In this document: in pieces, positions 57,338 through 64,000 of the stretch
Position numbering within the stretch: position 1 is the first letter of the stretch
Layout of the letters: each line of letters opens with the position of its first letter
Assembly (NCBI RefSeq): GCF_003096075.1
Contig: NZ_CP015449.1
Location: 992,001-1,056,000, forward strand
Length of the DNA: 64,000 nucleotides
Reading direction: 5' to 3'
Source of the DNA: Dietzia lutea
GTDB lineage: Bacteria > Actinomycetota > Actinomycetes > Mycobacteriales > Mycobacteriaceae
Notes under the pieces: generated by a model
Seen by the model: only the letters and a program-made list of their open reading frames with translations
Database searches by the model: none
Told to the model about the DNA's origin: nothing
Made by a program: the position numbers and the translations under genes

Positions 57338-58183
57338 GTGAGTCTCACCGTCAGCACTGTCAACGTCAACGGGATCCGCGCCGCCGTCAAGCAGCGCTCG
57401 GAGACCAACCTCGGGTTCCTACCCTGGTTGGAGAGCAGCGGGGCGGACGTCGTCGCCCTCCAGGAGGTGCGCGCGGACGAGGATCAGACCCGCAAGGCGC
57501 TCGCGCCCGCACTCGACGCGGGGTGGCACCTCATCGGCTCGGCGTCCTCGATGAAGGGCCGCGCCGGGGTGGCGTTGCTGTCCCGTCAGGAGCCCTCCGA
57601 CGTGTGCGTCGGTTACGGCGACCCCGAGTTCGCCGAGTCCGGCCGCTACATCGAGGCCGTCTATCCCGGCGCGGTCGACGGGGAGACCGTCACCGTGGCC
57701 AGCCTGTACCTGCCCTCGGGCTCGGCCAACACTCCCAAGCAGGACGAGAAGGACCGGTTCCTCACGACGTTCCGGGAGTTCCTCGCCGAGCGCGCCGAGC
57801 ATCTGCGGGCCCGCGACGGGCACGAGATGATCATCTGCGGCGACTGGAACATCGCCCACCGCGAGGAAGACCTGAAGAACCACAAGGGCAACCACAAGAG
57901 CTCCGGTTTCCTGCCACACGAGCGGGAGTGGATGACCGACGTGTTCGCCGACGGCAGCGGGTGGACCGACATCGTGCGGCACCGCCGCCCCGACGAGGTG
58001 GGCCCGTACTCGTGGTGGAGCCAGCGCGGTAAGGCGTTCGACAACGACGCGGGCTGGCGCATCGACTACCAGGTGGTCTCCGACGGCCTGGTGGACCGCG
58101 CCGTCAAGGACTGGGTCGATCGCGCCGAGGCGTACGACATGCGGTGGTCCGACCACGCCCCGGTGACCGTCGTCTACGAGTGA
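57338..58183 (+). CDS. xthA: Exodeoxyribonuclease III / AP endonuclease
   Basis: 281 residues, EEP-fold nuclease of base-excision repair. Catalytic residues are visible: VNVNGIRAAV, LQEVRAD (Glu), CGDWNIAHREED (Asp/Asn) and MRWSDHAPVTVVYE (Asp-His at the C-terminus). A -10 TACGAT (57325-57330) ends seven bases before GTG 57338, so I prefer that start to ATG 57329, which would overlap the -10. A 10-base direct repeat (GTGACGGTCG) duplicates its stop-codon region. 58184-58370 holds no gene. Confidence 0.94.
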   Translation: MSLTVSTVNVNGIRAAVKQRSETNLGFLPWLESSGADVVALQEVRADEDQTRKALAPALDAGWHLIGSASSMKGRAGVALLSRQEPSDVCVGYGDPEFAESGRYIEAVYPGAVDGETVTVASLYLPSGSANTPKQDEKDRFLTTFREFLAERAEHLRARDGHEMIICGDWNIAHREEDLKNHKGNHKSSGFLPHEREWMTDVFADGSGWTDIVRHRRPDEVGPYSWWSQRGKAFDNDAGWRIDYQVVSDGLVDRAVKDWVDRAEAYDMRWSDHAPVTVVYE

Positions 58184-58370
58184 CGGTCGCGCACGGGTGA
58201 CGGTCGCCCTCAGTGGGTGCCCGGCGCGGCTGCTGTCGGCGCCGCCGGTGACAGTCCCGTCGGTGGTGGCGCCGGGGCGACGAGGATGATGACGACGACG
58301 AGGGCGTCCGCACCGGGCCGGCCCGCGTTCCCGGATGCCGCGCGGCGGGCGGGCCCGTAGCCTCGGTCCC

Positions 58371-58823
58371 ATGCCGAAGTACGCGACCGCTGAGCACCCT
58401 GATCGAGCGGGACTCCAGGAGTTCCTGCGCCCGCGGCACCGCGCCGTCCTCATCACCCGCAAGTCATCGGGGGGCCTGCAGTCCTCGCCGGTCACGTGCG
58501 GCGTGGACGCCGAGGGCAGGCTCACAGTGGCGACCTACCCGCAGCGGGCGAAGGTGCTCAACATCCGCCGCGACCCGGCGGTGAGCGTGTGCGTGCTCTC
58601 CGACGAGTTCAACGGCCCTTACGTGCACCTCGACGGCACCGGCGAGATCATCGACCTGCCCGACGCGGTCGAGCCACTGGTTGACTACTTCCGCAGCGTC
58701 GCCGGCGAACACGACGACTGGGACGAATACCGTGCCGCGATGGTGCGGCAGGGCAAGTGCCTCATCCGCGTGACGATCGACGACTGGGGCCCGATCGCCA
58801 CGGGTGGCTTCCCGCCGGCCTGA
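58371..58823 (+). CDS. PPOX-class F420/FMN-dependent split-barrel protein
   Basis: 150 residues of the pyridoxamine-phosphate-oxidase-like split-barrel fold: RHRAVLITRKSSGGLQSSPVTCGVDAEGRLTVATYPQRAKVLNIRRDPAVSVCVL and YVHLDGTGEIIDLPDA. Actinobacterial members (TIGR03618-like) often use coenzyme F420; the cofactor and substrate are not decidable here. A TAGCCT element (58358-58363) ends seven bases before the ATG, another leaderless start. Confidence 0.87.
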   Translation: MPKYATAEHPDRAGLQEFLRPRHRAVLITRKSSGGLQSSPVTCGVDAEGRLTVATYPQRAKVLNIRRDPAVSVCVLSDEFNGPYVHLDGTGEIIDLPDAVEPLVDYFRSVAGEHDDWDEYRAAMVRQGKCLIRVTIDDWGPIATGGFPPA

Positions 58824-58875
58824 ACGGGGAACCGGTGGCCTGCGGTGTCTCCTGTATAGCCTCATACGACGCGCG

Positions 58876-59667
58876 CTACCCGGCGGCCGCCTGCACCACG
58901 GAGGACACTCGCAGCGCGGCCCGCGTGACCTGCTCGATCTTGGCGTCGAGCGTGGGGCCGGTGAAGTTCTCCGCGCGCCCGCCGACGCTGATCGAGCCCA
59001 CGACGGCCCCCGTCTGGTCTCGGACGGGGGCCGCGACCGCGGACACCCCGTCCAAGTAGTCCGACTCGCTCAGCGAGTACCCGGCGTCGCGGACCCGGTC
59101 CAGATGCGCCGCGAGCGCGCCAGGGTCGTGCATGGTGCGGCTAGTGAACCGGGTGAGTCCCTCTTGGACCCAGCGGTCACGGAGCGCCGGGGAGTTGGCC
59201 AGCATGACCACCGGGCCGGCGGCCGCGTGATACGGCAGGACGGTGCCGATATTGATGCCGGCGACGACGAGACTTCCCGTCCCGTCCACCTTGTCGATGC
59301 AGACGGCGCCCTCGTCGGCGGGGACCATGAGATAGGCGGTGTCACCGAACCCGGCCGCCAGAGCGAGCAGGTGCGGTCGGGCGGCCGAGCGGAGGTCCAG
59401 CTCGGCCAGGGCCGACGACCCGATTTCGAACAGGCGCACCGTCACCCGGTAGGCGCCGTCCCCGGTGCGGTCGACCCACCCGGCGTGGATGAGCGTGGCC
59501 ATGAGCCGGTGGATGGTCGTCTTATTCATCCCGCTGACCGCGGTCAGCTCGTTGAGGGTCCACTCCGGTCGATCGGCGCCGAAGTGGTCGAGCAGACTAC
59601 ACGCCTTGAGTAGTGCGCCGACCAGCTCCTTGTTCGGCGGGGCCTGGCTTTCGGACGACGTGCTCAC
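58876..59667 (-). CDS. IclR-family transcriptional regulator
   Basis: 263 residues from GTG 59667. N-terminal winged helix: ACSLLDHF, WTLNELTAVSGMNKTTIHRLMATLIHAGWV. C-terminal effector domain: ARPHLLALAAGFGDTAYLMVPADEGAVCIDKVDG, YHAAAGPVVMLA, DGVSAVAAPVRDQTGAVVGSISVGG. Divergent from the lyase/aconitase-like/transporter operon, which it probably controls in response to the substrate or an intermediate. The frame extends upstream to 59817 but that part is not IclR-like. Confidence 0.9.
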   Translation of the reverse strand: MSTSSESQAPPNKELVGALLKACSLLDHFGADRPEWTLNELTAVSGMNKTTIHRLMATLIHAGWVDRTGDGAYRVTVRLFEIGSSALAELDLRSAARPHLLALAAGFGDTAYLMVPADEGAVCIDKVDGTGSLVVAGINIGTVLPYHAAAGPVVMLANSPALRDRWVQEGLTRFTSRTMHDPGALAAHLDRVRDAGYSLSESDYLDGVSAVAAPVRDQTGAVVGSISVGGRAENFTGPTLDAKIEQVTRAALRVSSVVQAAAG

Positions 59668-59735
59668 TGGCGGTCTCTGTTCTGTCTCGGGCGATCGGAC
59701 TATGTCGCCATGGTATGCGGCGCCGTATCGCCGGC

Positions 59736-59801
59736 TTGACTTGTGACCTGCGACACGCTTACCTTCGTCACGCAGTACGAAACGTCTTCCGTGCTGCGGA
59801 A
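59736..59801 (+). promoter_or_regulatory. Promoter and IclR-operator candidate of the lyase operon
   Basis: -35 TTGACT (59736-59741) and -10 TTACCT (59759-59764) with a 17-base spacer form a good housekeeping promoter. Just downstream of the expected start site lies TTCCG-TGCTG-CGGAA (59787-59801), a perfect inverted repeat suitable as a repressor site for the divergent IclR protein (inference). Confidence 0.65.
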
Positions 59802-59816
59802 CGGAGTATCGCTTCA

Positions 59817-60683
59817 ATGAGTACCCCCACCCTCAAGGACCTCACCTCGCAGCAGCTCGTCTACGCGCCCGGGGTCTGGGACGGTCTCACCGCCCGACTG
59901 GCCGACCAGGCCGGCTTCAGCGCCCTGTGCGCATCCGGCTTCGCGGTCTCCGCGGCATTAGGACTGCCGGACGCCGAGCTGTACACGATGAGTGAGAACC
60001 TCGCCGCGGTCCGCACCATCACCGCGGCCTCCTCGCTCCCGGTGGTCGCCGACATCGACACCGGTTACGGCAACGCGGTCAACGCCGCGCGTACGGCAAC
60101 CGCCTTCGTCCGGGCCGGTGTCCAGGGCATGTTCATGGAGGACCAGGTCTCGCCGAAGACGTGCCCGGTCTGCGTGGGCGACCCCGTCGAGCTGATCCCG
60201 GTCCCCGAGGCGACGGGCAAGATCCGCGCCGTCCGAGACGCCATCCCGGACGACGTCCTGCTCATCGCCCGGACCGACGCCGCCGGTGACGAGGCCATCC
60301 GGCGCGCCCAGGCGTACGTGGGGGCTGGTGCCGACATGATCATGCCGGTCACCAAGACGTTCTCGACGGTTGAGGAATGGCAACGGTGCCACTCCGAGGT
60401 CGGGGTGCCCCTGATGGCCACGCTGACCGCCTCGACCTGGACCGAGCGGGAGTTCACCCCGGAGGTGCTTGAACAGATCGGCGTGCGCCTGGCGCTACTG
60501 CCCACCCAGGTCCTCATGGCGGCCACCGGTGCCGCCCAGACCGCGTTGCGCCGCCTGGCTGCTGGAGAGCCCGCGGCGCAGGTTAGCGCCGACGCCCTGC
60601 CGCACCATGAGTTCGTCGACGTGATCGGCTTCGCCGAGGTCGACGCCATGCGCAGCGAGTACCTGCCGGAGCGAGAGGACTGA
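59817..60683 (+). CDS. Isocitrate lyase/PEP mutase superfamily lyase
   Basis: 288-residue TIM-barrel lyase. YAPGVWDGLTARLADQAGFSALCASGFAVSAALGLPD and the metal-binding VADIDTGYGN and MFMEDQV place it with methylisocitrate lyase, dimethylmalate lyase and related enzymes that split 2-hydroxy-acids to pyruvate (or glyoxylate) plus another acid. The catalytic loop, KRCGH in PrpB, here reads KTCPVC (K114, C116): the cysteine is kept but the Gly-His is lost. Activity could therefore be a related decarboxylation or lyase reaction. Followed after three bases by the aconitase-like large subunit, so the product of one likely feeds the other. Confidence 0.85.
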   Translation: MSTPTLKDLTSQQLVYAPGVWDGLTARLADQAGFSALCASGFAVSAALGLPDAELYTMSENLAAVRTITAASSLPVVADIDTGYGNAVNAARTATAFVRAGVQGMFMEDQVSPKTCPVCVGDPVELIPVPEATGKIRAVRDAIPDDVLLIARTDAAGDEAIRRAQAYVGAGADMIMPVTKTFSTVEEWQRCHSEVGVPLMATLTASTWTEREFTPEVLEQIGVRLALLPTQVLMAATGAAQTALRRLAAGEPAAQVSADALPHHEFVDVIGFAEVDAMRSEYLPERED

Positions 60684-60686
60684 CCG

Positions 60687-61943
60687 ATGGGACTCACGAT
60701 CGCCGAGAAGATTCTCGGACGGACCACCGACCAAGGAGCGGCCCGAGCCGGCGAGAACCACGCGGTCCGCCCGGCGCGCATGATCGCCTACGATTTCCCC
60801 GGCTACACGGACGTGATGTTCCGGCAGATGCGCGAGGACTTCGGCATCACCGAGCTCGCTGATCCGAGCCGGTACGTCGTGTTCATCGACCACATGCTCA
60901 CCCGCAACGATCAGCGTGAGGCCGAGGTCCACCAGGTGACCCGCGACTGGTGCGAGTTCTACGGAATCGAACTCCACGAGGCACAGGGGATCGGTCACCA
61001 GCTGACCGCCGAGCTCGGGCTGGCGATCCCGGGCGACTTCCTCGTCCACTTCGACGGACACATCAGCGGCGTGGGCGCCTTCAACGCTCTGGGGTGGGGG
61101 ATTCGCCGCGATCTCATCGAGGCGTGGGTGTCTGGGCAGATCCACGTCGACATCCCCGCCACCACCCGGTTCGACCTGGTGGGCGACTTCCCGGAGGGGG
61201 TCGACAGCCGGGACCTGGTCCACACGATCATCGAGATGGTGGGCGCCGACGGCTGCGCCCACCAGGTCATGGAGTTCGGCGGCCCCGGCGCCCGGTCGAT
61301 GGCGATCGACCACCGCCAGGGACTGTGCGGGATGGCGATGTTCACCGGCGCGGTCTCCGCGGTCTTCGAGCCCGACGAGGTCTCCATGGCCTACGCCCGC
61401 GAGGTCGCCCGCCGGGACTTCGAGCCCGTGTACCCCGACGACGACGCGGTCTACGCCGCCCGCCACACCATCGACCTGTCGACGCTCGTCCCGCGCGTGG
61501 TCCGTCCCGGGTCGGCCCGGGTCGCCAACACCTCGACGGTCGAGGAGCTCGCCGGGACGCCCGTGACCCGGGCGTTCATCGGCTCCTGCGCGAGCGGACG
61601 CATCGAGGACCTCCGCGCGGCCGCACTCGTCCTGGACGGTCGGAAGGTGGCGCCGACGGTCGAGCTCAACGTGGTCCCCACCTCCAAGAAGGTCTACGAA
61701 CAGGCCGAGCAGGAGGGCATCCTCGACGTCCTGCGGGCCGCCGGCGCGACGATCGCCGTCTCGAGCTGCGACTTCTGCTTCGGCTACCAGCAGCCGTTGC
61801 AGCCGGACGAGAACTGCATCTCCACCGGCGTGCTGAACATCTCGGGCCGGATGGGCAGCCCCGACGCCAACATCTACATGGGCTCGCCGTACACGGTGGC
61901 GGCCAGCGCCATCACCGGGACCATCGGGGAGGCCGCCCGATGA
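60687..61943 (+). CDS. Aconitase/LeuC-superfamily (de)hydratase large subunit
   Basis: 418 residues, IPM-isomerase/homoaconitase-like catalytic subunit. The three [4Fe-4S] cysteines are conserved (C301 in IGSCASGRIEDL, C361 and C364 in SSCDFCFG), as are EKILGR, VFIDHM and SGRMGSPDANIYMGSPYTVAASAI. The CTNGR motif of LeuC is CASGR. Length and end resemble the archaeal-type LeuC, HacA and dimethylmaleate hydratase group. Pairs with the small subunit, whose ATG overlaps its stop. Leucine synthesis is unlikely given the lyase, transporter and IclR context. Confidence 0.87.
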   Translation: MGLTIAEKILGRTTDQGAARAGENHAVRPARMIAYDFPGYTDVMFRQMREDFGITELADPSRYVVFIDHMLTRNDQREAEVHQVTRDWCEFYGIELHEAQGIGHQLTAELGLAIPGDFLVHFDGHISGVGAFNALGWGIRRDLIEAWVSGQIHVDIPATTRFDLVGDFPEGVDSRDLVHTIIEMVGADGCAHQVMEFGGPGARSMAIDHRQGLCGMAMFTGAVSAVFEPDEVSMAYAREVARRDFEPVYPDDDAVYAARHTIDLSTLVPRVVRPGSARVANTSTVEELAGTPVTRAFIGSCASGRIEDLRAAALVLDGRKVAPTVELNVVPTSKKVYEQAEQEGILDVLRAAGATIAVSSCDFCFGYQQPLQPDENCISTGVLNISGRMGSPDANIYMGSPYTVAASAITGTIGEAAR

Positions 61944-62467
61944 GCACGTACCCGCCGCCGCCCGACCTCATCGAGAGCCGCGTCGCCTGGGTGTTCGGGG
62001 ACGACTTCGACATCGACCTCGTCGTGGGAGTCGCGAACATCAAGTCGTACGATGCGGACCATCTGCGATCGGTGTGCATGACCGCCTTCGACCCCGGTTT
62101 CGTCGACCGCGTGCGGCCGGGCGACATCATCGTGGGAGGTCGCAACTTCGGCTACGGCCACCCGCACTACCCGCCGATGGTCGCGCTGCGTAACGCGGGC
62201 ATCGCGGCGATCGTGGCCGAGTCGTTCTCGCCGGGCTTCTGGCGCGGTGAGACGTTCAACGGGATGCCGCTCATCACGATCGAGGGCGTCTCCGAGGCCG
62301 TCGCCCTCCACGACGAGATCACTCTCGACTGGCGCACCGCCACGCTGGACACCGCCGACGGGGCCCGGATCGTCGGGACCCCGCCGAATCCGCGGACCGT
62401 CGCGATCATCGAGGCCGGCGGCTCGTACCAGTTGCTCCTGGCCGAGCACGCCCCGGCCTCACAGTGA
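61940..62467 (+). CDS. Aconitase/LeuD-superfamily (de)hydratase small subunit
   Basis: 175 residues, swivelling domain partner of the preceding subunit: VAWVFGDDFDIDLVVG, then GGRNFGYGHPHYPPMVALRNAGIAAIVAESF, and FWRGETFNGMPLITIEG. In LeuD and aconitase the loop is GDNFGCGSSREH; here residues 66-79 give GRNFGYGHPHYPP, so the Ser-Arg-Glu-His substrate-binding set is replaced by His-Pro-His-Tyr. This implies a substrate unlike isopropylmalate. Confidence 0.86.
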   Translation: MSTYPPPPDLIESRVAWVFGDDFDIDLVVGVANIKSYDADHLRSVCMTAFDPGFVDRVRPGDIIVGGRNFGYGHPHYPPMVALRNAGIAAIVAESFSPGFWRGETFNGMPLITIEGVSEAVALHDEITLDWRTATLDTADGARIVGTPPNPRTVAIIEAGGSYQLLLAEHAPASQ

Positions 62468-62520
62468 CCGACTCACGCTGACCACCCCCTTTTCCCTCCT
62501 CCCAGTAAGGACCCCCGCCC

Positions 62521-63867
62521 GTGACCGACGTGCAGCAGACGTCCCCAGCGTCCACGGTCCCCCCGGCGTCGCCGGAGTCGACCACGCCCACCCCCAACCC
62601 GCGACTGGCGCGACGCGCGGCACTGGCCGGGGGCGTGGGCACCCTCATCGAGTACTACGACTTCGGCGTCTATGGATTCCTCGCGGTGTTCATCGCGCCG
62701 CTGTTCTTCCCGTCCGCGAGCCCGGCCGCGTCGATCCTGTCGACGCTGGCGGTGTTCGGCGTCGCCTACGTCGCCCGGCCGATCGGCGGGATCTTCTTCG
62801 GTCGACTCGGTGACCGGGTCGGACGACGGACCGCCCTCATCGCGAGCGTCGTGGCGATGGGCGTGGCCAGCACCATCCTCGGCCTGCTCCCCACGCACGC
62901 GGCGATCGGCGTCTTCGCCCCGATCCTGCTCGTGCTGGTCCGTCTCACCCAGGGCTTCTCCGCCGGCGGTGAAATCGGCGGCGCGGCGACGTACATCGCC
63001 GAGACCGTTCCCGCGCACAAACGCGGACTGTTCGGCTCGTTCACCCCCATCGGCTCGACCCTGGGCTTCGCCGTGGCGGCGGCCGTGGTCGGCGCGGTCA
63101 CCCTCGGGGTGGGCCAGGAGAACATGGCCGAGTGGGGCTGGCGCATCCCCTTCCTGATCGCGCTGCCACTCGCCGTGGTGTGCCTGGTGATCCGCATGAA
63201 GCTCGAGGACACCCCGGAATTCGAGGCGATGGCGGAGAAGGGCGAGCTCGCCAAGAGCCCGCTGCTCGACGTGGTCCGCAACAACCCGTGGTCGGTCGCC
63301 AAGGTCGTCGGGGTGGCCATCGCGATGAACGGCTCGGGATACATCGCCCTGACCTACTTCAGCGTCTACCTGACCAACGATCTGGGCTTCGACCGGAATG
63401 CGGTGTCCTGGACCTCAGCGATCGCCATCGCGCTCGCGTGCCTGACGTTCCCCATCAGCGGCGCGCTCACCGACCGATTCGGGCGCAAGCCGGTGCTGAT
63501 CGCCGGCTACCTCTCGTACATCATCCTCGCCGTTCCCGCCTTCATGGTCCTCGGAGCGACGGGCAGCATCGTCGTGGTGGGTCTGGTGTACTTCGTCTAC
63601 ATGGTGCTCAACGGCGTGGTCCAGGTCCCGGCGTTCCCGTTGTTCACCGAGCTGTTCGGCCGCCGGGTCCGCTACACGGGCGTGGCGCTCGGCTTCAACA
63701 TCGGCACCATCATCGCCGGTGGTACCGCGCCGTACTTCGCCGCCCAGCTGGTCGCCTGGACCGGCAGTGGCATGGCGCCGGCCTACTGGGTGATCGGCGT
63801 GTGCCTCATCGGACTAGTCACAGTGTCGACCATCCGGGAGACCGGAAAGAGGGCGCTGCCGGCCTGA
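62521..63867 (+). CDS. MFS transporter, metabolite:H+ symporter (MHS) family
   Basis: 448 residues, 12 helices after a Ser/Pro-rich leader. MHS hallmarks: GTLIEYYDFGVYGFLAVFIAPLFFP, YVARPIGGIFFGRLGDRVGRR, QGFSAGGEIGGAATYIAE and LFGRRVRYTGVALGFNIGTIIAGGTAP. Relatives import carboxylates such as 2-oxoglutarate, citrate, shikimate or dicarboxylates with protons. In this operon it probably imports the acid that the hydratase and lyase degrade. GTG 62521 follows the small subunit by 53 bases. Confidence 0.9.
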   Translation: MTDVQQTSPASTVPPASPESTTPTPNPRLARRAALAGGVGTLIEYYDFGVYGFLAVFIAPLFFPSASPAASILSTLAVFGVAYVARPIGGIFFGRLGDRVGRRTALIASVVAMGVASTILGLLPTHAAIGVFAPILLVLVRLTQGFSAGGEIGGAATYIAETVPAHKRGLFGSFTPIGSTLGFAVAAAVVGAVTLGVGQENMAEWGWRIPFLIALPLAVVCLVIRMKLEDTPEFEAMAEKGELAKSPLLDVVRNNPWSVAKVVGVAIAMNGSGYIALTYFSVYLTNDLGFDRNAVSWTSAIAIALACLTFPISGALTDRFGRKPVLIAGYLSYIILAVPAFMVLGATGSIVVVGLVYFVYMVLNGVVQVPAFPLFTELFGRRVRYTGVALGFNIGTIIAGGTAPYFAAQLVAWTGSGMAPAYWVIGVCLIGLVTVSTIRETGKRALPA

Positions 63868-63918
63868 TCGACTCCCCCCGTCGACCTCACTGGCATCAGC
63901 GCGAGAGAGGATGAGCCC

Positions 63919-64000
63919 ATGACGACCGACGCTCACGCCCCGTCCACCGCGTTGCCGCTCCGCGTGGCCGTCGAACCGCACCCCGACCGGCACCTCGTCG
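63919..64000 (+). CDS. Start of a further gene, cut by the window end
   Basis: ATG 63919 with GAGAGAGG upstream opens a frame reading MTTDAHAPSTALPLRVAVEP and on to the window edge (27 codons). Too short to identify. Same direction and 51 bases after the transporter stop, so probably part of the same operon. Confidence 0.6.
   Translation, partial: MTTDAHAPSTALPLRVAVEPHPDRHLV

Overview
This is a very GC-rich actinobacterial chromosome segment. Gene order (glmM-glmS-alr-tsaE/B-rimI-tsaD-groES/groEL1-sigD-rsdA-guaB2-guaB3-choD-guaA, metY-metX next to icd, trmL next to folD) matches the mycobacterial/corynebacterial core. The kinase/PspC pair downstream of guaA matches the Corynebacterium esrISR position. 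I infer a member of the Mycobacteriales, with Dietzia or a close relative as my best guess; the genus is not proven by the sequence alone. No rRNA, tRNA, CRISPR array, insertion sequence or prophage was recognised.

Layout. 1-4227 makes amino-sugar precursors (glmM, glmS) around a divergent hydrolase-like gene. 4250-11153 is one tightly overlapped operon: NAD(P)HX repair, alanine racemase, a hydrolase, and the tRNA t6A genes tsaE, tsaB and tsaD with rimI. 11225-12366 has a small membrane protein and a formate/nitrite-type channel. 12497-14770 is the CIRCE-controlled groES-groEL1 operon. 14993-16596 is sigD with its anti-sigma factor. 16712-25084 is purine synthesis (guaB2, guaB3, guaA) interleaved with choD and a wax-ester-synthase-like gene. 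25420-30295 is envelope-stress signalling: membrane proteins and the PspC/EsrSR system. 30349-32653 is miscellaneous (SGNH hydrolase, DUF6157, a tiny acidic protein, ldh). 32738-40417 is the SOS mutasome imuA'-imuB-dnaE2 with two LexA boxes. 40528-43589 has a TDT-family transporter, a GlcD-like oxidase and a membrane protein. 43767-47102 is a metal ABC transporter with its own DtxR/MntR-type repressor. 47117-48887 is trmL, folD and a DUF3017 protein. 48963-50378 is a decayed accessory locus between repeat clusters. 50435-53625 is methionine synthesis (metY-metX) behind a SAM-IV riboswitch. 53746-58823 has icd, two transporters, xthA and a PPOX-type protein.

The most unusual part is at the right edge (58876-64000). 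An IclR-type regulator is divergent from an operon encoding an isocitrate-lyase-superfamily lyase, an aconitase-superfamily large and small subunit pair, an MHS-family transporter and a further truncated gene. The arrangement looks like uptake, hydration/isomerisation and C-C cleavage of a di- or tricarboxylic acid. All three enzymes depart from the textbook active-site motifs, so the substrate is open.

Two patterns run through the window. Many genes start 6-8 bases after a TANNNT -10 element, which predicts leaderless mRNAs. Many gene ends, especially convergent ones, carry short degenerate tandem duplications that include the stop-codon region.
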